A stretch of 43,055 nt of DNA from an uncultured Bacteroidales bacterium (lineage in GTDB: Bacteria > Bacteroidota > Bacteroidia > Bacteroidales > UBA3824): the NCBI GenBank assembly GCA_946409405.1, contig CAMJWL010000007.1, forward strand, positions 1 through 43,055, in the 5' to 3' direction. Below the pieces are notes generated by a model that was not told the DNA's origin, did no database searches, and saw only the letters and a list, made by a program, of their open reading frames with translations. The translations under genes were made by a program, and so were the position numbers. Shown in pieces: positions 9,520 to 19,272 of the stretch; the first letter of the stretch is position 1, and each line of letters starts with the position of its first letter.

Positions 9520-10806
9520 TTACAACCTACCATCCGCCACATCCTTGGGCAGAAAACTTTTCACGTCATATACAATACCGCCCTCGGCGTTCAGCATTGC
9601 CCTTACGTCCAAATCCTTGAACTCGCTATGCGCCACGCACAATACCACGGCATCATATCCGCTGCCACATTTTGCCACGTCGCCAACAATCTCAACGCCA
9701 TATCTATCACGCACCTGCACCGCATCCGCCCACGGGTCAACAACCAAGATATTCGGCGTATATTGGCGTAATGTGCTGTAAATATCGGCTACTTTTGTAT
9801 TACGGATGTCGCGGCAGTTTTCCTTGAAAGTAAAGCCCAAAAGAAGAATTTTTGCGTCTTTTACCAAGATGCCGCGCAGGTTCATCAGTTTGATAACCTG
9901 ACTGGCAACATATTCGCCCATACCGTCGTTGAGCCTACGCGCCGCCATCATCACACGCGGCATTATGCCATAAACCTGAGCCTTTTGGATGAGATAATAA
10001 GGGTCAACTCCGATGCAATGACCACCCACGAGACCGGGGCGCATCCTGATAAAATTCCATTTTGTGGAGGCGGCGTCGATTACCTCGTTGGTATCGATGC
10101 CCATCGCGTTAAAAATCTTCGCCAATTCGTTCATAAAGGCGATATTGACGTCGCGCTGAGAGTTTTCTATTATCTTGGAAGCTTCCGCCACGCGGATTGA
10201 CGACACGGGAAAAGTGCCGTTTTTCAATACAGATTTATAAAGATTGTCAACTATTTGGGCGACTTCCGGCGTGGAGCCAGACGTTACTTTTATGATGTTT
10301 TCTACGGTGTGGATACTGTCGCCGGGGTTGATGCGTTCGGGCGAATAACCGGCAAAAAAATCTACATTAAACTTCAGCCCCGACACCCTTTCTATTTCGG
10401 GAACGCATACTTCTTCTGTAACTCCCGGATATACGGTGGATTCGAATATTACAATGCCGCGTTTACGAGGTAAAGACATCCCAATGGTTTTGCAGGCTGC
10501 CAAAAGCGGCGAGAGGTCGGGGCGGTTGTTGGTATCAACGGGCGTTGGAACGGTTACAATAAACACATCCGAGGCAAAGAGCGCGTAAAAATTGTCGGTG
10601 ATATTAAGCCCATTCTCAATAGCAAAACGCAGGGCTTCGTCGGGAGTTTCGCCGGTGGAGTCGTGTCCGCCCTGCAACTCCCCTACCCTTTTACGATTGG
10701 TGTCGTAGCCTACTACCGCATACTTTTTTGAAAATAGCAATGCAAGGGGCAAGCCAACGTAACCGAGGCCTACGACGGAGATTTTATTGATTTTGGGGTG
10801 TTCCAA
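9520..10806 (-). CDS. Nucleotide sugar dehydrogenase (UDP-GlcNAc/UDP-GalNAc dehydrogenase, TviB/WbpA-like)
   Basis: SVVGLGYVGLPLALLFSKKYAVVGYD; FFAGYSPERINPGD; GGHCIGVDPYYL; LGFTFKENCRDIRNTKV. Confidence 0.92.
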   Translation of the reverse strand: MEHPKINKISVVGLGYVGLPLALLFSKKYAVVGYDTNRKRVGELQGGHDSTGETPDEALRFAIENGLNITDNFYALFASDVFIVTVPTPVDTNNRPDLSPLLAACKTIGMSLPRKRGIVIFESTVYPGVTEEVCVPEIERVSGLKFNVDFFAGYSPERINPGDSIHTVENIIKVTSGSTPEVAQIVDNLYKSVLKNGTFPVSSIRVAEASKIIENSQRDVNIAFMNELAKIFNAMGIDTNEVIDAASTKWNFIRMRPGLVGGHCIGVDPYYLIQKAQVYGIMPRVMMAARRLNDGMGEYVASQVIKLMNLRGILVKDAKILLLGFTFKENCRDIRNTKVADIYSTLRQYTPNILVVDPWADAVQVRDRYGVEIVGDVAKCGSGYDAVVLCVAHSEFKDLDVRAMLNAEGGIVYDVKSFLPKDVADGRL

Positions 10807-10883
10807 GTCCTCTTAAAATCTAACTAAACAAGCATAATTCTTACGATATGCCGTCCGGATCCGATTGGTGTATATGCACACAG

Positions 10884-11267
10884 TTATTCTGCAATCTCCA
10901 CCATGTTGAACGGTATCTTGAGGATAGACTGATAGTCTTCGCCCGCTTCGAGCATGTCTTCGTCGTCCTCTTCGTAGTACCAATTGATTACTACTTCCGC
11001 ACGGTTTCTATTCTGCAAGTTTTCGAGTTTCTTAAACACGTCGAGGATACACTTCGACGAACTCGTGTTGAAGTATTCGAGTTGGATGTTAACATTCACA
11101 GTGCCCTGAGCCACATCCGCAAACTTGTCGAGCCAGTCCACGAGGGGCTTGTAAAACTCTATTGAGTTTTCGGGTATGGAACGTCCCTTGATTTCGATGA
11201 CGCTTGTCTCCGCGTCAAATGAGATTGTAGGGGTTTTGGGCGTACCTTCTATATTTATCGAATCCAT
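10884..11267 (-). CDS. siaC: SiaC-like regulatory phosphoprotein (DUF1987)
   Basis: 127 aa; EGTPKTPTISFDAETSVIEIKGRSIPENSIEFYKPLVDWL ... LEYFNTSSSKCILDVFKKLE, characteristic of DUF1987/SiaC. Confidence 0.85.
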   Translation of the reverse strand: MDSINIEGTPKTPTISFDAETSVIEIKGRSIPENSIEFYKPLVDWLDKFADVAQGTVNVNIQLEYFNTSSSKCILDVFKKLENLQNRNRAEVVINWYYEEDDEDMLEAGEDYQSILKIPFNMVEIAE

Positions 11268-11286
11268 TTTTATTACTTTATATTAG

Positions 11287-11844
11287 TTAGTTTACAAGTA
11301 CTTCAAGTACAAAAAATTTGTATTTATCGTCATATTTTACAAAATCGTAAACGAATTTGTTGCCAGACTTCCTCGCCATCTCGATGAAGCCGAGTCCGCC
11401 GCCACCTTTTTCGGTAAATTCGTTATTGTCGAGTACAATTTTGTAGAGGTTTTTGAGTTCCTCGTGCGAGAGAGAATTGAGTTGCTCGATGCGCTGTTTG
11501 AGTTGCCTGGCTACGTCGTAGTTTACGAAGTTGCCAGTGATAATCTTGTAACCCATACCTTCCTTTACCATCGTGCAGAAGGAATATTTGTCGCCGTCAA
11601 GCCCCATATTCTTGATGAAATCCGCCGGTGGCACCGTCTGATGGTGAAATAGGTTCTGTATCGCCTCCACCACGATGTTATAGACCTTGCGGATTTTCTT
11701 GGGGTTCTCGCCGATATTGTTGAGCGTATCCTCGGTCTTCGCTAAGAAATCGTCGATGACCTTGGGGTTGATAACCCCCTCGTGCGTAGCGATGAGGTCG
11801 CCCGCCTTAAATTTCTCGTATAGTCCGTGGATATTCGCTTCCAT
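11287..11844 (-). CDS. siaB: SiaB-like protein kinase (DUF6272), HATPase-type
   Basis: 185 aa; NIVVEAIQNLFHH (N-box like E-x-x-QN), KIITGNFV, KGGGGLGFIEMARKSG (G-box). 19 nt upstream of the SiaC-like gene. Confidence 0.8.
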   Translation of the reverse strand: MEANIHGLYEKFKAGDLIATHEGVINPKVIDDFLAKTEDTLNNIGENPKKIRKVYNIVVEAIQNLFHHQTVPPADFIKNMGLDGDKYSFCTMVKEGMGYKIITGNFVNYDVARQLKQRIEQLNSLSHEELKNLYKIVLDNNEFTEKGGGGLGFIEMARKSGNKFVYDFVKYDDKYKFFVLEVLVN

Positions 11845-11927
11845 TTTCGCTTGCTATTTTTTTGTTAGTTTGATAATGCAAATTTAACAAATATCTTGAA
11901 TACAGCGCAATTTTTGTGCAACTTTTT

Positions 11928-13055
11928 TTAATAAAGTGCCAATTTATTTGCTTCGTTGCCGTATTTGATGTCGGTTTCCTTGCGTGGCTGTATGCCGATG
12001 GCCTTGGGCATCTCGCCAAAATCGGTGTGTATCCACACTTTGGCGTTCTTGTAGGTGCGTTTTGCCATCTTCGACAACTCATCTACCTTGCTCCTCGTCT
12101 CCTCCACGTTGAAGGGGTTGATCTTGGGCGCGATAATCATCACCGTATTGTCGCCGTCCGGCACTTCCACCGTCAATGGGTCTTCGAGTTGCACGTCGAT
12201 GTACTTGTCGAGCATCGCCTTTTTGATATTCTGGGACGCCGCCTTTACGAGCGAGTCGTCGGTCTCGTAACCGAGGAGTTTGTGGGCAAACTCACCGTTG
12301 TGCTTGACGGCGAGACGCGCCGAGTTTTTGACGTCGGTCCACAGCACCTCGTCGAAGTCCCTCCAGGTGAAGAAGCCGAAACTCTCCCTGCATATCTGCG
12401 CCGGAATGTTGTAGGCAATCATCGTCGCCTCGATGAGCAATGTAGCCGCGCCGCAGTTTGGAACGATGAAGTTGGTGTTGGCCTTCCATCCAGAGAGTTG
12501 CACCAATCCCGCCGAATATACCTCGTCGTATGCCGTATTGCCGCCCGAAACCTTGTAACCCCTGTGCGCGAGCGAGGGACCCGATGCGTCGAGCATAAAC
12601 TCGCAGCGGCCGTCCTGCAATTCGAGGACGATTACCACAGAGGGATTGGAGTTGTCGTGGGGCGGAGTCTTGCGCGACTTCTCGTTGAAATAGTCGCAGA
12701 TAACCTTCGTAACGCTTGTCTTAACCTCCTGTACGTCAACCACATCAGATGTACCAATCACTTCGATTCTGAAACTCTTGTATATGTTGAGAATCTTGCT
12801 CCATCGGTACTCCTTGAAGTGCGCATAGAACTCGTCTGCGTTGGCGAACTCAAATTTGGAGATTTGCTTGTAGATTTTGAGAGCCGTCCTCAATTCGTAG
12901 TTTGCTTGGTACAGAAGATACTTGTCGCCGCTAAAAGTAACGGTGCAAACATCAGTATCCACGTCCTCCGCACCCATGCGCATGAGTTCGCGTCCCAATA
13001 CGTCTTCCAAGCCCTCGTAGGTCTTGGCCTTCATTTTGATAGTTTCCTGCAACAT
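11928..13055 (-). CDS. THUMP-domain RlmL-like class I rRNA methyltransferase homolog, apparently lacking catalytic motifs
   Basis: THUMP-like N-terminus (KTYEGLEDVLGRELMRMGAEDV), ASGPSLAHRGYK, ATLLIEATMIAYNIPAQICRESFGFFTW, C-terminal IGIQPRKETDIKYGNEANKLALY. The DPxCGSGT and NPPYG motifs are not intact. Confidence 0.8.
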   Translation of the reverse strand: MLQETIKMKAKTYEGLEDVLGRELMRMGAEDVDTDVCTVTFSGDKYLLYQANYELRTALKIYKQISKFEFANADEFYAHFKEYRWSKILNIYKSFRIEVIGTSDVVDVQEVKTSVTKVICDYFNEKSRKTPPHDNSNPSVVIVLELQDGRCEFMLDASGPSLAHRGYKVSGGNTAYDEVYSAGLVQLSGWKANTNFIVPNCGAATLLIEATMIAYNIPAQICRESFGFFTWRDFDEVLWTDVKNSARLAVKHNGEFAHKLLGYETDDSLVKAASQNIKKAMLDKYIDVQLEDPLTVEVPDGDNTVMIIAPKINPFNVEETRSKVDELSKMAKRTYKNAKVWIHTDFGEMPKAIGIQPRKETDIKYGNEANKLALY

Positions 13056-13074
13056 TTTTCTTATACTGATTTAA

Positions 13075-14058
13075 TCAAATTTCGTTAGTAATATCGCTCA
13101 CCGGTTTCGGCTTTTCGTTGTCCTTCTTGCGGTTTGCGAGTTTTTCGATGACGGCAAGCGTCAATATGCCGAGTAGCATCAACGCGATTGCTATAAAAGT
13201 GTCGCTGTCGAGTTCGGGCAGGTATTTGTCCCAATGCTCCACAACGGGCTGTCCGTGCGAATCGCGCACCTCGTTTACGATGCCGTCGCCTATGATTTCG
13301 GTGGCGTACTGCGGGTTTTTCCACGGCCAGATGAAACCGAGCGAACCAAACACAAATCCCGTCAATGTGGCGGTGGTTTGGTCGCCGTAATTTTTCATCA
13401 GCCACGACAAGAACCTCGAAAACGCCAAGAATCCTATCGCTGCACCCACTCCAAACGGCACCAATATCTTCAAATCAATATGCGAAATCGCGTCTATCAC
13501 CACCAATTTGTAGTTGCCGAGCAATATCAACGTGTAACTGCCCGAAATGCCTGGCAGCAACATGTCGCAGATGGCTATCGCGCCGCAGAATATGAGGTAA
13601 AAAGGATTGTCGCTTTCGGTGGCGGGGGTGATAACGGACATTCCGTAAGCCAAAGCCGCACCCACCAGCATCAGGATTAAATTGAAAACAGTGAATTTTT
13701 TTACAGTTTTGCCAACGAAATACACCGATACGAGAATCAATCCGAAGAAAAACGCCCAAACGTAAATGCCGTTGTTTATGGTGAATAGGTAGGACAACAA
13801 TTTGGCAGCGGTAAATATACTAATAACCTCTCCTGACAAAAGCACTGTCAGGAACAACAGGTCGGTGTGCTCTGCAAATTCTTTGAACTTAAACTTACAA
13901 AGAAGCCTTAAAGCCTCGATGTCGAATGATTTAAGCGCGTGTACAAACCGTTCAAAAATACCCGCAAGCAATGCAATCGTACCTCCGGACACACCGGGGA
14001 CAACATTTGCAAGGCCCATCGAAAACCCTTTCAGAAACAATATGAAGTGTTTTAGCAT
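13075..14058 (-). CDS. DUF368 membrane protein (PopT-like undecaprenyl phosphate translocase family)
   Basis: FLKGFSMGLANVVPGVSGGTIALLAGIFERFV and CDMLLPGISGSYTLILLGNY are DUF368 signatures. Confidence 0.88.
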   Translation of the reverse strand: MLKHFILFLKGFSMGLANVVPGVSGGTIALLAGIFERFVHALKSFDIEALRLLCKFKFKEFAEHTDLLFLTVLLSGEVISIFTAAKLLSYLFTINNGIYVWAFFFGLILVSVYFVGKTVKKFTVFNLILMLVGAALAYGMSVITPATESDNPFYLIFCGAIAICDMLLPGISGSYTLILLGNYKLVVIDAISHIDLKILVPFGVGAAIGFLAFSRFLSWLMKNYGDQTTATLTGFVFGSLGFIWPWKNPQYATEIIGDGIVNEVRDSHGQPVVEHWDKYLPELDSDTFIAIALMLLGILTLAVIEKLANRKKDNEKPKPVSDITNEI

Positions 14059-14250
14059 ATATTTTACTTGTTGTATTGTTGAGCGGAATCCGGCAGCGTA
14101 TTAGTCGCCACACTTCCACGGCACAAAAATAAAAAGAAATTCAATGTAAAGAAAACATTTTTTAGGTTTTTTGCGCTTTTTTTTAGCATAATATTCACAA
14201 ATAACTGACAATCAACACAGTACAGCAAAATATTTTTTATCCATATTATT

Positions 14251-14282
14251 TTTGGTGGGATTGATATAAATCATTAACTTTG
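14251..14282 (+). promoter_or_regulatory. Bacteroidota sigma-ABfr-type promoter (TTTG-20 nt-TAACTTTG) for the ABC-F gene
   Basis: TTTG at 14251-14254, TAACTTTG at 14275-14282, ATG at 14287. Confidence 0.6.
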
Positions 14283-14286
14283 CGTC

Positions 14287-16191
14287 ATGGCAACAATCAC
14301 ATACCTCCAAGTGGAGAATCTCTCCAAGGCTTTCGGCGACAAGGTGCTGTTTGAGGGCATCACGTTCTCCGTTTTGAAAGACCAAAAGACAGCCCTCATC
14401 GCCAAAAACGGCACGGGCAAAAGCACGCTCCTCGACATCATTGGCGGCAAAGCCGATGCCGACGGTGGCAGCGTAGTATTCCGCAACGGCTTGAAAATAG
14501 GCTACTTGCAACAGGATCCCGTCCTCAACGACAGCCTCACCGTGCGCCAACAGATACTATCCGTAAGCAACCAACTCGCCCAAGTGTCGGCGCGCTACGA
14601 AGAGGCTCTCGCTTCCGGCGACCATGCCCGCATTGCCGCCGCGCAAGCCGAGATGGACGCCCTCGGCGCGTGGGACTACGAGACAGACATGCGCCAAATC
14701 CTCGGCAAACTCCGCATCGACGACCTCGACCAAGTGATTGGGACGCTCTCAGGCGGTCAGAAAAAACGCATCGCCCTCGCCGACGTGCTGATAGAGCATC
14801 CCGACATGCTAATCCTCGACGAGCCTACCAACCACCTCGACACCGACATGACCGAATGGCTCGAAAAATACCTCCACGACACCCGCACCACGCTCCTCAT
14901 GGTAACGCACGACCGGTATTTCCTCGACAACGTTTGCGACTGCATCATCGAGATAGAAGACAACACAACATACACGTATGCAGGCAACTACGCCTATTAT
15001 CTCCGCAAACGCGAAGAGCGCATCCAAAACCTCTCCGCCGCCATCGACAAGGCAAACAACTTGCTCCGCCGCGAGTCAGAATGGATTTCGCGTATGCCCA
15101 AGGCGCGTGGCGGCAAGGCGAAGTACAGGATAGACAGTTTTTACGAACTCAAAGAATTTGCATCACGCCGCATCGACAACCGCAAAGTGGACATCGCCAC
15201 CGGCACGGCGCACCGCCTCGGCAACAAGGTCATAGACCTCAAACACATCAGCAAATCGTTTGACGGCAGGAAGTTGATTGACGACTTCACGTATTCGTTC
15301 CAGAAAAACGACAAAATCGGCATCTGCGGAGTCAACGGCTGCGGCAAAAGCACACTCCTTAATATAATAATGGGGCGTTTGCAGCCGGATGCGGGCGTTG
15401 TGGAGATGGGCGAAACTGTTGTGCCGGGTTATTACCAACAGACCGGCATAGAATACGATGAAAATCAGCGCGTTATAGACATCATCAAGGACATTGCGGA
15501 AGTGGTAATCCTTGGCGACGGCAGGAAACTCTCCGCCTCGCAGTTTCTCGAATACTTCCTTTTCCCGCCCAAAATGCAATACACGCCCGTGGCGAAGTTG
15601 AGCGGCGGCGAGCGCAGGAGGCTTTACCTGATGACCGTGCTGATGCAAAACCCCAACCTCCTCATCCTCGACGAACCCACCAACGACCTGGACATCATCA
15701 CCCTGAACGTTTTGGAGGACTTTCTCAATGCGTTTAGCGGCTGCCTGATAGTGGTGTCGCACGACCGTTACTTCCTCGACAAGGTGGCTGAGCATCTACT
15801 CGTTTTTGAGGACGGAGGCAACATCCGCAATTTCCCCGGCAACTACACCGTATATCTCACCCAAAAGGAGGACGAAAAACAACAGGAGCGTCAAACCGCG
15901 CCACAACCCGACGAGCCGTCAGCCCCCAAAAAATCCGACACTCATCAATCGGAACGCCGCAAAAAGAATTTCACCTACAAACTCAACCTCGAATACCAGC
16001 AACTCGAAAAGGAAATCGCCGCCCTCGAAACCGAAAAAAACGAAATCGAAAGCCTACTCTCCGGCGGCACATCCGACATCGCCGAAATCACCCGCCTCTC
16101 GCAGCGCATGGACGCCCTACTCGCCGAACTCGACGCTAAGGAAACGCGGTGGCTCGAATTGGAGGAAATCAAGGAATCGGATGAGGAATAG
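14287..16191 (+). CDS. ABC-F family ATPase (Uup-like)
   Basis: Two ABC cassettes: GTGKSTLLD / LSGGQKKRIALADVLIEHPDMLILDEPTNHLD and GCGKSTLLN / LSGGERRRLYLMTVLMQNPNLLILDEPTNDLD, plus a C-terminal coiled coil. Confidence 0.93.
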   Translation: MATITYLQVENLSKAFGDKVLFEGITFSVLKDQKTALIAKNGTGKSTLLDIIGGKADADGGSVVFRNGLKIGYLQQDPVLNDSLTVRQQILSVSNQLAQVSARYEEALASGDHARIAAAQAEMDALGAWDYETDMRQILGKLRIDDLDQVIGTLSGGQKKRIALADVLIEHPDMLILDEPTNHLDTDMTEWLEKYLHDTRTTLLMVTHDRYFLDNVCDCIIEIEDNTTYTYAGNYAYYLRKREERIQNLSAAIDKANNLLRRESEWISRMPKARGGKAKYRIDSFYELKEFASRRIDNRKVDIATGTAHRLGNKVIDLKHISKSFDGRKLIDDFTYSFQKNDKIGICGVNGCGKSTLLNIIMGRLQPDAGVVEMGETVVPGYYQQTGIEYDENQRVIDIIKDIAEVVILGDGRKLSASQFLEYFLFPPKMQYTPVAKLSGGERRRLYLMTVLMQNPNLLILDEPTNDLDIITLNVLEDFLNAFSGCLIVVSHDRYFLDKVAEHLLVFEDGGNIRNFPGNYTVYLTQKEDEKQQERQTAPQPDEPSAPKKSDTHQSERRKKNFTYKLNLEYQQLEKEIAALETEKNEIESLLSGGTSDIAEITRLSQRMDALLAELDAKETRWLELEEIKESDEE

Positions 16192-16233
16192 CATTTTTTT
16201 TGCAAAAAATTGCAGATTGCAAAAGAATTTTTG

Positions 16234-16241
16234 TAACTTTG
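16234..16241 (+). promoter_or_regulatory. -7 promoter element (TAACTTTG) upstream of the CHAT gene
   Basis: Exact TAnnTTTG match 22 nt before ATG 16264; a possible -33 TTG lies at 16210-16212. Confidence 0.45.
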
Positions 16242-16263
16242 GCGCATAAAAATACATCTTATT

Positions 16264-19215
16264 ATGCGCAAAATCCTTACCCTCATCCTCTTGCTCCTGC
16301 CGCTCATTGCCACGCCGCAGAGCAAGCAATCAAACCTCCTCTACCAAAAAGGCGTCCAACTTTTTGACGCGGAAAAATACGAGGAGGCACTGCCGTATTT
16401 GATGCAGAGCGACTCGCTCGACAAGGCGAAACTCAAACCAAAATCGCCCAACTACCACCGTGCGGCATTGAAAATAGCGGATTGCAACGAAAAACTCGCC
16501 GAAAAAGCCAACGACCAAGGCAACTACGCCGAGGCCATAAGGCTCGAAACTCTCACAATGGAAACCCGCAAAAATGTGTTGGGCGAGCAGCACCTCCTCT
16601 ATGCCACGGCGGCAAACGACCTCGCGGAGTATTACAAACAGATTGCAAACTACCCAGAAGCAATCAGGCTTATCAACATAGCGTTGGAAATCCGCAAGGC
16701 AAAGTTGGGCGAGGAACATCATGACTATGCCGAATCGCTGGAAAAACTTGCCAACAATTATTCGTTGATTGGCAATTCTGCCGAGGCAATCAGGCTTGGC
16801 AATATTGTAACAGAAACTTTAAAAAAGGCATCGGGCGAAGACGATTATGATTATGCAAAGTCGCTGGCCGCCCTTGCGTCGTTTTATTCAAGGGGCGAAA
16901 ACTTCACGGAAGCCGTCAAATACGGAACCATTGCTGTGGAAAAAATAAGGAAAAAAGTGGGCGAAGAACATCCCGAATACATCTCAGCATTACACAATCT
17001 TGCATCATACAATTCGGACATTAACAACCTAAAAGAAGCAATCAGGCTTGAACAGATTGTGATGGAATATAGAAAAAAAAGAGAGGGAGAAGAACACATT
17101 TCGTATGCCACTTCATTGCACCAACTTGCAATGTTTAAGTATAAAATTAACAACGTTACCGAGGCGATAGAACTTGAAACAAAAGCAATAGAAATAATCA
17201 AAAAGACTTTTGGAGAGGAAAACCCTAATTATGCCGTATCGTTGTGCAATCTTGCCGCATTTTATTGCGAAATAGAAAAATTTGACGACGCAATCAGTGT
17301 AGAAAAAAAAGCGTTGGCAATCATCAAAAAAAATTTTGGCGAAGAACATCCTTTCTATGCAACATTGGTGGAAAACCTCGCGGTAACCAATTTCCAAGCC
17401 GACCATTTTGACGAGGCTATCAAGTATGGCAATCTTGCATTGGAACTCAAAAAGAAAATATGGGGCGAACACCATCAACAATATAATATATCGCTTCTTG
17501 TACTGTCGGAAGTTTATTTCTATGACAAAAACTTTGAAAAATCCTCATACTATCATCAGCAAACATTCACCCGCACCCAAAATTACATCCTACAAAATTT
17601 TGCGTCGATGTCGTACAACGACCGCATAGGTTTTTGGAAAATATTTTCCAATTTTTACAACTACAAAATCCCGTTTTTCGCATACAAACTTTCCGCAGAG
17701 CCAACATACAAAGACGTATATGCCGCGCTTGCATACGACGGTCTTGTATTGTCGAAGGGGCTGCTACTAAACACCGAAGTAGAAATCCAAAAAATAATCG
17801 AACAGAGCAGCGACACCATTTTTGCAAACCGTTACCAAAAGATAAAAGCCAACCGCGAACTGCTCGACCAACTCAACCAAATGCCAATTGCAGCAAGACC
17901 AATGGACGCAGATTCGTTATCAATGGCAATAGAGCAAGAAGAACGCCTTCTCGTGGAATCGTCCAAGGCTCTCGGCGACTACACAAAGAATATTTCCATC
18001 TCTTGGCGCGACATTCAGAAAAACCTCAAAGACAACGACTTGGCGATAGAATTTGCAATGATAAAAGACCCCGAAGCCAAGCAAATAATATACGCCGCCT
18101 TTGTGCTGAAAAAAGGCATGGAATCCCCCTCTTTGGTAAAACTCTATGATACAGACACTTTTTGGGGCATCAAGCCACAGGAATATTACACCACGCCAAA
18201 ACTTTACAACCTCATTTGGCAACCGTTGGCGCAGTACCTCAAAGGCGTCAAAAACGTCTATTTCTCCCCCTCCGGACAACTCCACACCATTGCCGTGGAA
18301 TATCTGAGCGACGACAAAGGCAAAATTTTCGCCGAAAAATACGACACTTACCGCCTCTCCTCCACCCGCGAACTTGCATTGGAGCGCACGATAAATCCCA
18401 ATCGCAAAGCCTCCACTTACGGCGGCATACAATACGAATTTTCAGAGGACGAATGGCAAAATTTGAAGAACGAAGACGACAGCACCCGTCAACAATTCCG
18501 CGACATTCCACAGATTGCCGACAATCTGCGCGGCGGCGGCGTGGGCATGGGTTATCTCGAAGGCACCAAATGGGAATCCGAAACCATAGCCACACTTCTC
18601 CGCTCGGCAAACTACGATGTAAGCGCACTTTCAGACGCCGCCGCCACAGAAGAATCCTTCAAAAACCTCTCTGGCTCAGGCATCAAAATCCTGCACATCG
18701 GCACACACGGTTTTTATGAAAACGAGGGCAAAATCAAAAACGCCGGATACTCATTTTATGCGTCAGTGTCGCAGAACGACGAAGACAAATCATTGAGTTG
18801 CAGCGGATTGCTGTTTGCCGGTGCAAATTCCACGCTCGACCCCAACCGCACCAGCGAAATTCCCGAAGGCGCGGACGACGGAGTACTGACCGCAAAAGAA
18901 ATTTCAAGGTTGGATTTCAACGGATTGGATTTGGTGGTGTTGTCGGCGTGTCAGACAGGCTTGGGCGAGATAACGGACGAAGGCGTGTTTGGTTTGCAGC
19001 GCGGTTTTAAGAAAGCGGGCGCACAGACCATTATAATGAGCCTTTGGAAAGTAGCCGACGAATCCACGCAACTATTGATGGTAGAGTTTTTTAAGAACCT
19101 CACCGCCGGACAATCTAAACGCGCCGCCTTCATCGCCGCGCAAAAGACCGTCCGTACCAAATTCCCAAATCCTCTGTATTGGGCGGCATTTGTAATGATA
19201 GACGGAATGTTATGA
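16264..19215 (+). CDS. Secreted TPR-repeat CHAT-domain protein (putative caspase-like protease)
   Basis: Signal peptide MRKILTLILLLLPLIATPQS; about 8 TPR units of about 42 aa (EEHPxYAxSLxNLAxxY...); CHAT motifs ILHIGTHGFYE (His) and VVLSACQTGLGE (Cys). Confidence 0.9.
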   Translation: MRKILTLILLLLPLIATPQSKQSNLLYQKGVQLFDAEKYEEALPYLMQSDSLDKAKLKPKSPNYHRAALKIADCNEKLAEKANDQGNYAEAIRLETLTMETRKNVLGEQHLLYATAANDLAEYYKQIANYPEAIRLINIALEIRKAKLGEEHHDYAESLEKLANNYSLIGNSAEAIRLGNIVTETLKKASGEDDYDYAKSLAALASFYSRGENFTEAVKYGTIAVEKIRKKVGEEHPEYISALHNLASYNSDINNLKEAIRLEQIVMEYRKKREGEEHISYATSLHQLAMFKYKINNVTEAIELETKAIEIIKKTFGEENPNYAVSLCNLAAFYCEIEKFDDAISVEKKALAIIKKNFGEEHPFYATLVENLAVTNFQADHFDEAIKYGNLALELKKKIWGEHHQQYNISLLVLSEVYFYDKNFEKSSYYHQQTFTRTQNYILQNFASMSYNDRIGFWKIFSNFYNYKIPFFAYKLSAEPTYKDVYAALAYDGLVLSKGLLLNTEVEIQKIIEQSSDTIFANRYQKIKANRELLDQLNQMPIAARPMDADSLSMAIEQEERLLVESSKALGDYTKNISISWRDIQKNLKDNDLAIEFAMIKDPEAKQIIYAAFVLKKGMESPSLVKLYDTDTFWGIKPQEYYTTPKLYNLIWQPLAQYLKGVKNVYFSPSGQLHTIAVEYLSDDKGKIFAEKYDTYRLSSTRELALERTINPNRKASTYGGIQYEFSEDEWQNLKNEDDSTRQQFRDIPQIADNLRGGGVGMGYLEGTKWESETIATLLRSANYDVSALSDAAATEESFKNLSGSGIKILHIGTHGFYENEGKIKNAGYSFYASVSQNDEDKSLSCSGLLFAGANSTLDPNRTSEIPEGADDGVLTAKEISRLDFNGLDLVVLSACQTGLGEITDEGVFGLQRGFKKAGAQTIIMSLWKVADESTQLLMVEFFKNLTAGQSKRAAFIAAQKTVRTKFPNPLYWAAFVMIDGML

Positions 19216-19243
19216 TTGGAATGTGGGCGGCTCGCCCGCCATA

Positions 19244-19259
19244 CCGCCGCCGGCGGCGG
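19244..19259. repeat. 16-bp perfect GC-only palindrome CCGCCGCCGGCGGCGG
   Basis: Self-complementary, preceded by a GGGCG-gct-CGCCC hairpin (19225-19237) just after the CHAT stop. Confidence 0.6.
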
Positions 19260-19272
19260 CTTTAATAAACGA

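Noticed and set aside
11916-13088. 390-aa plus-strand ORF
   Set aside because: Antisense to the RlmL-like gene; no domain signature, no promoter or RBS context.
15163-15795. 210-aa minus-strand ORF
   Set aside because: Antisense to the ABC-F cassette; shadow ORF.
16600-17500. Direct repeats at nucleotide level
   Set aside because: They encode consecutive 42-aa TPR units of the CHAT protein, not a CRISPR or tandem DNA repeat.
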